Assembly: GCA_024277255.1 (NCBI GenBank) | Contig: JAJRVQ010000091.1 | Span: 1-63,655 of the forward strand | Reading direction: 5' to 3' | DNA length: 63,655 nt | Source: Acidobacteriota bacterium | GTDB lineage: Bacteria; Acidobacteriota; Thermoanaerobaculia; Multivoradales; SZUA-115 | Shown here: one piece after another, positions 46,174 through 52,880 of the stretch | Numbering within the stretch: the first letter of the stretch is position 1 | How the letters are laid out: each line of letters begins with the position of its first letter | Translations under genes and position numbers: made by a program | Notes under the pieces: generated by a model | Databases searched by the model: none | What the model was told of the DNA's origin: nothing | Seen by the model: only the letters and a program-made list of their open reading frames with translations

Positions 46174-46395
46174 ATGCGCACCACAGTTTCTCTTCCTGAT
46201 CAACTGGCTGCTGATGTGAGGGAGGTTTCGGAAGGCACGTCGTTCAGCGAGTTTGCGCGGACTGCGATCTTTCGGCGGGTTCAGGAGCTGCGAGCACGGC
46301 GCGTCGCCTTGGCGATGGAGGCCGGTTACCGGTCAGAAGCTGACGAGAGCTCGATAGATGCGGAGTGGGCCGAGATCGAGGTGGAGGATTGGTGA
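46174..46395 (+). CDS. CopG/MazE-like ribbon-helix-helix antitoxin
   Basis: A 73-residue protein: MRTTVSLPDQLAADVREVSEGTSFSEFARTAIFRRVQELRARR is a ribbon-helix-helix domain. The acidic tail DESSIDAEWAEIEVEDW fits a MazF-binding antitoxin end. GGAGGTGAAGA precedes the ATG. It overlaps the toxin start in GTGA. This is the only toxin-antitoxin pair in the block on the plus strand. Confidence 0.87.
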   Translation: MRTTVSLPDQLAADVREVSEGTSFSEFARTAIFRRVQELRARRVALAMEAGYRSEADESSIDAEWAEIEVEDW

Positions 46396-46727
46396 TTCGT
46401 CGCGGCGCGGTGGTGTTGGTGAAACTCGATCCGATGGTCGGGTCCGAGGTCGGCAAGAGGCGGCCGGCCGTGGTAGTTCAGAATGACCTGGCCAACCGTT
46501 CGTGTCCCACGGTCACGGTTGTTCCGTTGACCTCGAACACCGCGCGAGTCTTTCCCTTCCAAGTCTTGATCCCGGCGGAGGCCTCGGGCCTGGATCAGGA
46601 TGGCAAGGCGCTGTGCGAACAGATCCGAACCGTAGCTAGGAAACGGTTGGTTCGGCAGGTCGGGCAGTTGAACGAAGATGCGATGGCCGATCTGCGAGCT
46701 GCGCTCGATCGGCATCTGTGGTTCTAA
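46392..46727 (+). CDS. MazF/PemK-type mRNA interferase toxin
   Basis: A 111-residue protein from GTG 46392. It has the family pattern RRGAVVLVKLDPMVGSEVGKRRPAVVVQND, then TVVPLTSN and LCEQIRTVARKRLVRQVGQL. MazF toxins cleave mRNA at short motifs. The four-base overlap with the antitoxin decides the start against an upstream in-frame Met. Confidence 0.92.
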   Translation: MIRRGAVVLVKLDPMVGSEVGKRRPAVVVQNDLANRSCPTVTVVPLTSNTARVFPFQVLIPAEASGLDQDGKALCEQIRTVARKRLVRQVGQLNEDAMADLRAALDRHLWF

Positions 46728-46738
46728 CAGCTCACCAG

Positions 46739-46815
46739 CTACCCCAACTGAACCGTCACTGCGCAAGCGATGACGATGGCGCCGGCTGCGGCGAGCGCCC
46801 ACCGGTGCTGATCCC
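46739..46815 (-). pseudogene. Duplicated 3' fragment of the nickel-permease-like gene
   Basis: The minus strand encodes HRWALAAAGAIVIACAVTVQLG and a stop, closely matching the last ~22 residues of the intact permease just upstream (ERWAHAAAGAIVVACALAVQFGL). It has no start of its own and looks like a partial duplication or the scar of a recombination event. Confidence 0.6.
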
Positions 46816-46884
46816 GAGATGGGCGAGGTCTCTCGTTAGCTGGCTGCCCGTAAGTCGCTCGCGGGAGGCCGGTGAGTCTGCCGA

Positions 46885-47628
46885 CTACAACCCGAACTGA
46901 ACCGCCAGGGCGCAGGCGACGACGATGGCGCCGGCCGCGGCGTGGGCCCAGCGCTCCCAGGAGCCGGCGGGCAGTTGGGCCAGTCCTCGGCGACCGAGGA
47001 GGACGACGATGGACATGGTGGTCAAGGTGGCGAGGGCGAAGAGGGTGGCGACCAGAGCTACGCTGGCCGGGCTGCCGGTGGCGGCGGGGTAGAGGAGCAG
47101 CGGGATCAACGGTTCGCACGGTCCAAGGATGAAGATCACGAAGAGGGCCCAGGCGGTGGCGCCGGCGAACCGGCCGGTGAGGAGCCCCCGAAAGCTGAGC
47201 TTGGTCGCGGCCTGGTGTGGGTGGGCGTGAGTTCCCAGGTGGTTGTGCGGGTGGCGGTGGAGGGTGCCGTCGGCATGGAGATGCGGGTGGCAGTGAGGTC
47301 GCTTGCGCAGCCCTTGTCGTAGGCCCCAGGCAAAATAGGCTAGCCCGAAGCCCAGCAGTAACCAGCCAGCCACCGATGCCCGTGCGGTCTCCCACCAGGC
47401 GATGTCGCGCAACGCCCAGCCCAGGCTCAGACCGACAACTCCGAGGAGGACGGAGCCCGCGACATGGCCGAGCCCACAGGAGAGGGTGATGACCATCGTG
47501 CGCTGCCCGCTCCAGCACCGGCTTCGTGCCAGCGCGATCAGGGGCAGGTAGTGGTCGGGCCCGAGCAGGGTGTGCACCACGCCGATGCCGACCGCGGTCA
47601 TCGCCAACGTCATCTGCTCGGCGGTCAT
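46885..47628 (-). CDS. His-rich NicO/UreH-like membrane protein, probable nickel permease
   Basis: A 247-residue protein starting MTAEQMTLA; a longer reading upstream overlaps hypB and is rejected. About six membrane helices are visible. Helix 1 region has VHTLLGPDHYLPLIALAR (HxxxPDH-type site) and a loop near residues 110-140 is packed with His (HCHPHLHADG...HPHNHLGTHAHPH). This is the layout of UreH/NicO-type Ni/Co permeases. It lies 13 bases after hypB, which delivers nickel, so nickel transport for hydrogenase is the natural inference; direction (import or efflux) is open. Confidence 0.72.
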   Translation of the reverse strand: MTAEQMTLAMTAVGIGVVHTLLGPDHYLPLIALARSRCWSGQRTMVITLSCGLGHVAGSVLLGVVGLSLGWALRDIAWWETARASVAGWLLLGFGLAYFAWGLRQGLRKRPHCHPHLHADGTLHRHPHNHLGTHAHPHQAATKLSFRGLLTGRFAGATAWALFVIFILGPCEPLIPLLLYPAATGSPASVALVATLFALATLTTMSIVVLLGRRGLAQLPAGSWERWAHAAAGAIVVACALAVQFGL

Positions 47629-47641
47629 CGCTCGCTCCCGT

Positions 47642-48358
47642 TCAGACCGGCTCGGCCAGCGCGGGCTCTCGACGCAGGCTGGGGTGCGCTTCAAGCCACT
47701 CGATCCAGTCGGCGATGCCTTCCCCGGTGACCGCTGAGATCTTGAGCATGCGTGGCTCGGGCATGGTGCGCGCCAGAGCCTCTTCGATGGCCCTGACGTT
47801 GACTTGCGGTAGGTGGGGTAGGAGGTCGATCTTGGTCAGCAGGACCAGGTCGGCCTTGCGGAAGATCACCGGGTACTTGAGCGGTTTGTCTTCGCCCTCG
47901 GTGACCGACAGCGCGACGACGTTGAGGGTTTGGCCGAGGTCGTAGACGGCCGGGCAGACCAGGTTGCCGACGTTCTCGATGAAGAGGAGATCCGCTTGGC
48001 GCCAGAGTAGGTCGTGGAGGGCGCGGTGGACCAGGTCGGCGTCGAGGTGGCAGCCCGATCCGGTGGTGATCGACAACGAGGGGATGCCGGCGGCCTGGAG
48101 GCGTAGGGCATCGCGGTCGGTGGCCAGATCGCCGGACATTGCGGCGAGCCTTCGCCGGCCGCCGAACTGCCTGGCGGTCGCTTCGAGCAGCGCCGTCTTG
48201 CCGCAACCGGGCGATCCCATGAGGTTGATCGCCAGGGTCGAAGCGGCGGCGAAATGGTCGCGGTTGTGTTGAGCTAGCCGGTCATTGGCCGAGAGCAGGC
48301 TCTCGTGGATCTCTACCGGGACGAGGTTCGAGTCGCCGCAGCCGCAGGTCTCACACAT
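47642..48358 (-). CDS. hypB: Hydrogenase nickel-insertion GTPase HypB
   Basis: A 238-residue protein. ATG 48358 gives the MCETCGCG high-affinity nickel motif (CxxCGC) at the N-terminus. It continues with P-loop LMGSPGCGKTALL, switch GDLATDRDA, GCHLDADLV (metal site), IENVGNLVCP and LTKIDLLPHL. It delivers nickel to HoxH with HypA. Its start shares one base with the hypA stop (TGATG). Confidence 0.95.
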   Translation of the reverse strand: MCETCGCGDSNLVPVEIHESLLSANDRLAQHNRDHFAAASTLAINLMGSPGCGKTALLEATARQFGGRRRLAAMSGDLATDRDALRLQAAGIPSLSITTGSGCHLDADLVHRALHDLLWRQADLLFIENVGNLVCPAVYDLGQTLNVVALSVTEGEDKPLKYPVIFRKADLVLLTKIDLLPHLPQVNVRAIEEALARTMPEPRMLKISAVTGEGIADWIEWLEAHPSLRREPALAEPV

Positions 48359-48699
48359 CAGGTCACCTCCATTTCGATACGTTCGAGCAGAATCTCGTCG
48401 CCGGAACTCAACCGAGCCGGTACTTTGCACAGCGGGCACGACAGGATCTCGCCGTTGGCGATCGAGTGCGCACACTGTGGGCAGCTCCACACCGCCGGCG
48501 ATGGCACGACGTCGAGCTGTGCGCCGGAGCAGAGGGTGTTGGAGCGGCACAGCTCGAAGGCTGAGGCGAAGAGGTCCGGCTCGACTCCGGCCAGTTCACC
48601 GATGCGCACCCGAATGCTGTGCACGGCCGTGGCATGGTGCTCCCTGGCTGAGGCCTCGACCTTTTCGAGGAGGGCGTGGACGATCGAATACTCGTGCAT
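48358..48699 (-). CDS. hypA: Hydrogenase nickel metallochaperone HypA
   Basis: A 113-residue protein starting MHEYSIVHAL, with the N-terminal Met-His-Glu nickel site. The zinc site is CPQC...CPLC near residues 72-90. It binds nickel and docks with HypB. It lies apart from hypFCDE, on the opposite strand, with the toxin-antitoxin block between. Confidence 0.94.
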   Translation of the reverse strand: MHEYSIVHALLEKVEASAREHHATAVHSIRVRIGELAGVEPDLFASAFELCRSNTLCSGAQLDVVPSPAVWSCPQCAHSIANGEILSCPLCKVPARLSSGDEILLERIEMEVT

Positions 48700-48766
48700 G
48701 GCGCTCCTTTCGAGCACCCGTATTCTGTCAGGGCGCCCGCCATTGGTCCCCACCCAGGCGAGTGGT

Positions 48767-48790
48767 CCGAGTCAGTGTCGGTCATCTAGT
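48767..48790 (+). repeat. Cassette-boundary repeat, copy g
   Basis: CCGAGTCAGTGTCGGTCATC followed by TAGT, between the hypA start and the VapC3 stop. Confidence 0.65.
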
Positions 48791-48814
48791 GAGCGGTCTG
48801 TGTGGGGAACTCTC

Positions 48815-49222
48815 TCAGGCGAATGGATTCACCAGCCCCACGCCGGTCGCGGCGAAGTCCTTCTCGTTGCGGGTGGCCAGGTGCAAGCCATAGCACAGTG
48901 CAGTCGCCGCGATCAGGCTGTCCTTGATCGGCATCGCCTTGCCTTGCGAACGCAGTTCTGCGAGAAGGTGGGCCCACCGAAGCCCGGTCTCGGAGTCCCA
49001 GGGTAGGCAGTGGATCGTCCGAATTCCTCGAGCGAACCACTCCTCAAGTCTCCGGCGACGCTTTCCTTTCCCCAGCAGCAGGATTCCGAACTGGACCTCA
49101 CCCAGAATGACGGGGTTCACCGCGAGGTTCCGCTCGTGCCGCCTCAGCCACTCGACGACCTGCGGATCGGGGTCCGGTTTCGTCGCTTCGCTCAAGACGT
49201 TCGCGTCCACCAGGTACTTCAC
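48815..49222 (-). CDS. VapC-like PIN-domain toxin, third type
   Basis: A 135-residue PIN protein (MKYLVDANVLSEATKPDPD, VILGEVQFGILLLGKGKRR, IKDSLIAATALCYGLHLATRNEKDF) with all expected acidic residues. It is related to the two copies above but from another subgroup. It overlaps its antitoxin by four bases. Confidence 0.92.
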   Translation of the reverse strand: MKYLVDANVLSEATKPDPDPQVVEWLRRHERNLAVNPVILGEVQFGILLLGKGKRRRRLEEWFARGIRTIHCLPWDSETGLRWAHLLAELRSQGKAMPIKDSLIAATALCYGLHLATRNEKDFAATGVGLVNPFA

Positions 49223-49464
49223 AGCTGCGCCGAACCGAGCGTGTCGGTCGACTCGGACTCGATCGACTGAAAGTACCCTTTCTCGGGACAGCGAAGCAAC
49301 CAGTCCACCAACCCCTGATTCTTAGGTGGCTCCCTGAGCACCAGCCGATACTCCCCCCGATCGAGACGCTCGATCTCGAACTCTTGCCCAGCCTCGATTC
49401 CGTCTTCCTTGCGGAGTTCGGCTGGCAAGACGATCTGTCCCTTGGTCGAAATGGTGGTTCTCAT
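49219..49464 (-). CDS. AbrB/SpoVT-type antitoxin
   Basis: An 81-residue protein with the swapped-hairpin DNA-binding domain MRTTISTKGQIVLPAELRKEDGIEAGQEFEIERL and a C-terminal toxin-binding tail. ATG 49464 is preceded by TAAGACGATATCTTAC, a near-palindrome that may be its operator. A longer frame upstream reads through the tRNA-like sequence and is rejected. Confidence 0.88.
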   Translation of the reverse strand: MRTTISTKGQIVLPAELRKEDGIEAGQEFEIERLDRGEYRLVLREPPKNQGLVDWLLRCPEKGYFQSIESESTDTLGSAQL

Positions 49465-49504
49465 GAAGGTAAGATATCGTCTTACGGCGGTGGGATCAAG
49501 CCGG

Positions 49505-49523
49505 GCCGACTGAGTGGCGGTCA
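49505..49523 (+). repeat. Cassette-boundary repeat, copy h
   Basis: GCCGACTGAGTGGCGGTCA, identical to the left 19 bases of copy d, without the CTAGT end. It marks the right edge of the array. Confidence 0.65.
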
Positions 49524-49873
49524 CCGTGCGCCAGGCAAGCCCGGTGAAGGAGGAAGCGATGTAGATCAGCAGAGCAGAAACCTTCAATCTGGAGTCCAGC
49601 AGGTTCGAGTCCTGTCCGGTAGAGCCTGGCCCGCAGCCGGAGGCGAGTCTTGCGTGGTCGATCGTGAGGTCGCCTGCGAAGCGTAGACAGCGATGGATGA
49701 GGCCGTGTGGTGGTGGCGCCGACGATTGCGTGACAAGTGTGTCTTCGTCGCTCCCCGGTAGGGCAACGCGAGGCACTGAAATCCTGCACGGGTAGTTGAT
49801 GTCACAGGGTTGCCCGTGTTACCGTTACTCGGTGTTTAGGCTTATTGTAGGAGTGCGCTGATGGAGGGTAGGT
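49524..49873. other. Intergenic right flank of the toxin-antitoxin block, 350 bases
   Basis: No gene is supported. Apart from the tRNA-like sequence near 49554-49622 I see no structure. GGAGGGTAGGT at 49863-49873 is the ribosome-binding site of the next gene. Confidence 0.5.
49554..49622 (+). pseudogene. Decayed tRNA-like sequence
   Basis: The T-arm is complete (GCAGG, TTCGAGT, CCTGT at 49599-49615). The D-arm-like GTAGATCAGCAGAGC at 49561-49575 has a shortened loop with one mismatch. The anticodon arm keeps CAGA/TCTG but with a 9-base loop, and the acceptor ends do not pair. It therefore cannot be a working tRNA. Before decay the loop may have been CTTTCAA (Glu-like). Such fragments often mark island junctions. 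Confidence 0.5.
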
Positions 49874-50689
49874 ATGCTCTTGTCTAGTTGTCGATCTGTC
49901 GCTTCCGTATTACTCACTCTGCTGATTGGGGTGCTCCCCGTCTTCCCGATCTATGCACAGGAACTCGTGGATGTCGTATCCCCGGTCGAGGGAAGTCAGG
50001 AATGGGTTGTCTTCGCCGGGGAGGCCGGGGCACCGCTCACTGTTCAGGAACTGGAGTGGATCGAGATGCCGAGCATTCGGGAGCAGTTCCTGACGACTCT
50101 GCCGGTGCTTTCCGGAACGGTACTAGCGGAAGACGAAGACCTCTACTTTGCACGGAGCGTCGTGGAGAGCGGAGTATTCGACTCGTTCTCGTACGGTGTA
50201 TTGGTTGGGGATTCTGCGCAAGGCTACGTCGTGGTCATGGTCTTTCAAGATGACGGTTTTCGTGCTGCGCGGCTGGTCTACACTTCGAACAACCTTGAAG
50301 ACGCCGTCTCGGCAGCCAATCTCCTCGCATCCCATGCACGAGGCGAGCAACCGGCCCCATTTTCTCTACCGGTCTTCACGCCGGAGTGCCCGTGCGAGAG
50401 TTCTTGCCAGGCTACACTCCAAGCTGACGAGACTGCTTGTGCAGACCTGAATCTGAATTGCGTGGGTGCCGCCTTGGCCGTCTTGGGAACCTGCTTGACG
50501 GTATGTGCCCTCTTGGGCGGAAACCCCGTCTGTCTCGGTAGTTGTATCGCCATCCACGCGATTCAGCTTCTCAAATGCGACGCGGATCTGCGGGCCTGTC
50601 AGAGAAGCGCACTCGCGAGATTCAAGATCTGTCTCACGACGTGCGATGGCGATCCGGGACCTCCTCCCGATCCATTCGTTGGCAACTAG
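49874..50689 (+). CDS. Exported protein with Cys-rich, halocin-C8-like C-terminal domain
   Basis: A 271-residue protein with signal peptide (RSVASVLLTLLIGVLPVFPIYAQE). Residues ~30-165 are an unrecognised mixed alpha/beta domain with few Cys. From residue 172 to 257 there are 13 Cys (CPCESSC, then GTCLTVCALLGGNPVCLGSC, then KCDADLRAC, KICLTTC) with hydrophobic, Gly-rich spacing. The tail ends in Pro-rich GPPPDPF. This two-part layout and Cys pattern recall the halocin C8 precursor, where the N-terminal part gives immunity and the C-terminal part is the bacteriocin. The match is by pattern only. A strong GGAGGGT site precedes the ATG. Confidence 0.6.
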   Translation: MLLSSCRSVASVLLTLLIGVLPVFPIYAQELVDVVSPVEGSQEWVVFAGEAGAPLTVQELEWIEMPSIREQFLTTLPVLSGTVLAEDEDLYFARSVVESGVFDSFSYGVLVGDSAQGYVVVMVFQDDGFRAARLVYTSNNLEDAVSAANLLASHARGEQPAPFSLPVFTPECPCESSCQATLQADETACADLNLNCVGAALAVLGTCLTVCALLGGNPVCLGSCIAIHAIQLLKCDADLRACQRSALARFKICLTTCDGDPGPPPDPFVGN

Positions 50690-50702
50690 CTATACTCACG
50701 CT

Positions 50703-51005
50703 ATGAGGAACGAAGTAGAGTTGACAGTGACGGTTCCCGGCTGGCTGTGGAAGATCTCGAAGCTTCGTCTGGTACGAGTTCTTGCGCCAGCGGGTGTTAC
50801 CGTGCCGTTTCTTTTCTTCTGGGTCTTACGCTGGATAGAGCCCCGGCCGACTCTATCCATGGCCGCGCCCAACTGGACTTTGCGCCTTCTCGTGCTGGCA
50901 GCATTTCTCCCGGTTTTTGTCGTGGCTTTCCACGCGCTGGAGCGTCTAGTGACGGGGACTCGACCTGGCGAAGAGGCTCCGGGTGGCAACGAGCCCCGGC
51001 CCTAG
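50703..51005 (+). CDS. Small two-helix membrane protein
   Basis: A 100-residue protein with two hydrophobic helices (VLAPAGVTVPFLFFWVL and LRLLVLAAFLPVFVVAF) and a basic N-terminal segment. No family recognised. It begins 13 bases after the Cys-rich protein gene and is probably co-transcribed. A role in immunity or export for that protein is possible but unproven. Confidence 0.5.
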   Translation: MRNEVELTVTVPGWLWKISKLRLVRVLAPAGVTVPFLFFWVLRWIEPRPTLSMAAPNWTLRLLVLAAFLPVFVVAFHALERLVTGTRPGEEAPGGNEPRP

Positions 51006-51133
51006 AGTAGTTCTTGCACGATGGCGCGTTGGACTACTCTCGGCGCTAAATCGCCACCAGCGATGAGGAAACCCTATTCGAGGTGCGGCTGGAGTTTTCC
51101 TCCGGCCACCAGCGGCGATCTGCGAAGAAAGGG

Positions 51134-52588
51134 CTACGCCGCCAGCGCCTCTTTCAGTTCGGAGATCAGGTCTTGGAGCATTTTCTTGCCGTCGCCGAAG
51201 AGCATCATGGTGTTGTCGGCTTCGAAGAGTTCGTTCTTGATTCCGGCAAAGCCCGGGGAGAGGGACCGCTTGATGACCATGACGGTCTGCGCGTTCCACA
51301 CTTCCAGCACCGGCATGCCGTAGATCGGGCTGCCTTTGGAGCGCTCGGCGGCGGGGTTGACGACGTCGTTGGCGCCGATGACGAGAGCCACGTCGGTCTG
51401 CGGGAATTCGGGGTTGATGCGCTCCATCTCGATCAGTTGCTCGTAGGGGACGTCGGCTTCGGCGAGCAGCACGTTCATGTGGCCGGGCATGCGGCCGGCG
51501 ACCGGATGGATGGCGTAGGTCACCTTGGTGTGGTTTTTTTCCAGCAGGTTGCCTAATTCGCGGGCGGTGTGCTGCGCCTGAGCGACAGCGAGGCCGTAGC
51601 CGGGGACCACCACAACCGACTCGGCGTTCTCCAACACCAGCGCTGCCTCTTCGGCACTGTAGGAACGCACGTTCTGGTAGTCGCGGGCATCTTCACTGAC
51701 GCCGCCGCCGGAATCGTCGCTGCCGAAGCCGCCGAACAGCACATGGGCCAGGGTGCGGTTCATAGCCTTGCACATGATCTGGGTGAGGATCAGGCCGGAG
51801 GCGCCGACCAGGGCGCCGCTGATGATCAAGACGCTGTTGCCGAGGACGAAACCGGTCGCCGAAGCAGCGAGACCGGAGTAGGAGTTGAGCAGCGAAATCA
51901 CCACCGGCATGTCGGCGCCGCCGATGGGGATGACCAGCATGACACCGAGAATGAAGCTGATGGCGGCGAGCGCCAGGCAGGCGGTGGCGGTGGCGGTATG
52001 ACCGGTCGAGAAAAAGCCGAACCAGGCGCTGGTGCCAATCGCGCCGGCCACAAGCAGAAGGTTGATCAGGTGGCGGCCGGGCAGCAGAATCGGCCGGCCT
52101 GAAATCTTGCCGGCCAGCTTGGAGTAGGCGATCAGGCTGCCCGAGAGAGTCAGGGAACCGATGAGGATAGACAGAGCACTTGTCACCGCCGGCGCGCCAC
52201 CGAGCAGCGAGGCGACCGAGCCGTCCAGGGCCGGCTTGACGACCGCGCGCCAGAGGTATGACAACGAGACCAGCGCCGAGGCGGCGCCGCCGAGTCCGTT
52301 GAACAGCGCGACCATCTCCGGCATCGAAGTCATCGCCACGCGCAGGGCGACGAAGACGCCGATGAGGCTGCCGATGGCGAGACCGAGCAGGATCCACCGG
52401 TAGTCGACGGTTCCCATCTCGATCAATGTGGCGACGACGGCGATGAGCATGGCCGCTGCCGCGATCAGGTTGCCGCGCCGGGCGGTGCGCACCTTGGTCA
52501 GCCCCTTGATGCCGAAGATGAAGAGCACCGCCGAGAGCAAGTAGAGCAGTGCGACGCCGGGTTGAACCACCATGGCCGACTCCGTCAT
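51134..52588 (-). CDS. pntB: NAD(P) transhydrogenase beta subunit
   Basis: A 484-residue protein. The N-terminal ~290 residues carry about nine helices (proton channel part), and the C-terminal ~180 form the NADP(H)-binding domain III with VVVPGYGLAVAQAQHT, HPVAGRMPGHMNVLLAEADVPY and VIGANDVVNPAA. It couples proton entry to NADPH formation. It overlaps the upstream subunit gene by four bases. Confidence 0.95.
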   Translation of the reverse strand: MTESAMVVQPGVALLYLLSAVLFIFGIKGLTKVRTARRGNLIAAAAMLIAVVATLIEMGTVDYRWILLGLAIGSLIGVFVALRVAMTSMPEMVALFNGLGGAASALVSLSYLWRAVVKPALDGSVASLLGGAPAVTSALSILIGSLTLSGSLIAYSKLAGKISGRPILLPGRHLINLLLVAGAIGTSAWFGFFSTGHTATATACLALAAISFILGVMLVIPIGGADMPVVISLLNSYSGLAASATGFVLGNSVLIISGALVGASGLILTQIMCKAMNRTLAHVLFGGFGSDDSGGGVSEDARDYQNVRSYSAEEAALVLENAESVVVVPGYGLAVAQAQHTARELGNLLEKNHTKVTYAIHPVAGRMPGHMNVLLAEADVPYEQLIEMERINPEFPQTDVALVIGANDVVNPAAERSKGSPIYGMPVLEVWNAQTVMVIKRSLSPGFAGIKNELFEADNTMMLFGDGKKMLQDLISELKEALAA

Positions 52589-52878
52589 GATTGCCTCTTC
52601 TTCTTGGAACCGAACATCTTGAGCATGCGATCGGTGACCAGAAAGCCGCCGACCACGTTGATCGTGGCGCAGGCGATGGCGAAGCAGCCAAGAATGTTGC
52701 TGGTCGATATGTCACCGGTGTTGGCCGCCACCAGAGCGCCGACCAGGGTGATCCCGGAGATGGCGTTGGCACCGGACATCAGCGGCGTGTGCAGCGTCGG
52801 CGGTACCTTGGTGATGACCTCGAAGCCGATGAAAATCGCCAACACGAAGACGTAGATTCCAACCAGCAAGCCACCCAC
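52585..52878 (-). CDS. pntA2: NAD(P) transhydrogenase alpha subunit, membrane part
   Basis: A 97-residue protein with GTG start (GGAGACT upstream). It has three helices with the conserved HTPLMSGANAISGI segment. This is the stand-alone membrane part of the alpha subunit seen in three-gene transhydrogenases. An Arg-rich upstream extension is rejected. Confidence 0.92.
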   Translation of the reverse strand: MGGLLVGIYVFVLAIFIGFEVITKVPPTLHTPLMSGANAISGITLVGALVAANTGDISTSNILGCFAIACATINVVGGFLVTDRMLKMFGSKKKRQS

Positions 52879-52880
52879 GA

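Noticed and set aside
47618..47628. Additional boundary repeat (GGCGGTCATC) at the permease start
   Set aside because: The match is ten bases and lies within coding sequence (start of the permease gene). It lacks the CTAGT end and flanking similarity.
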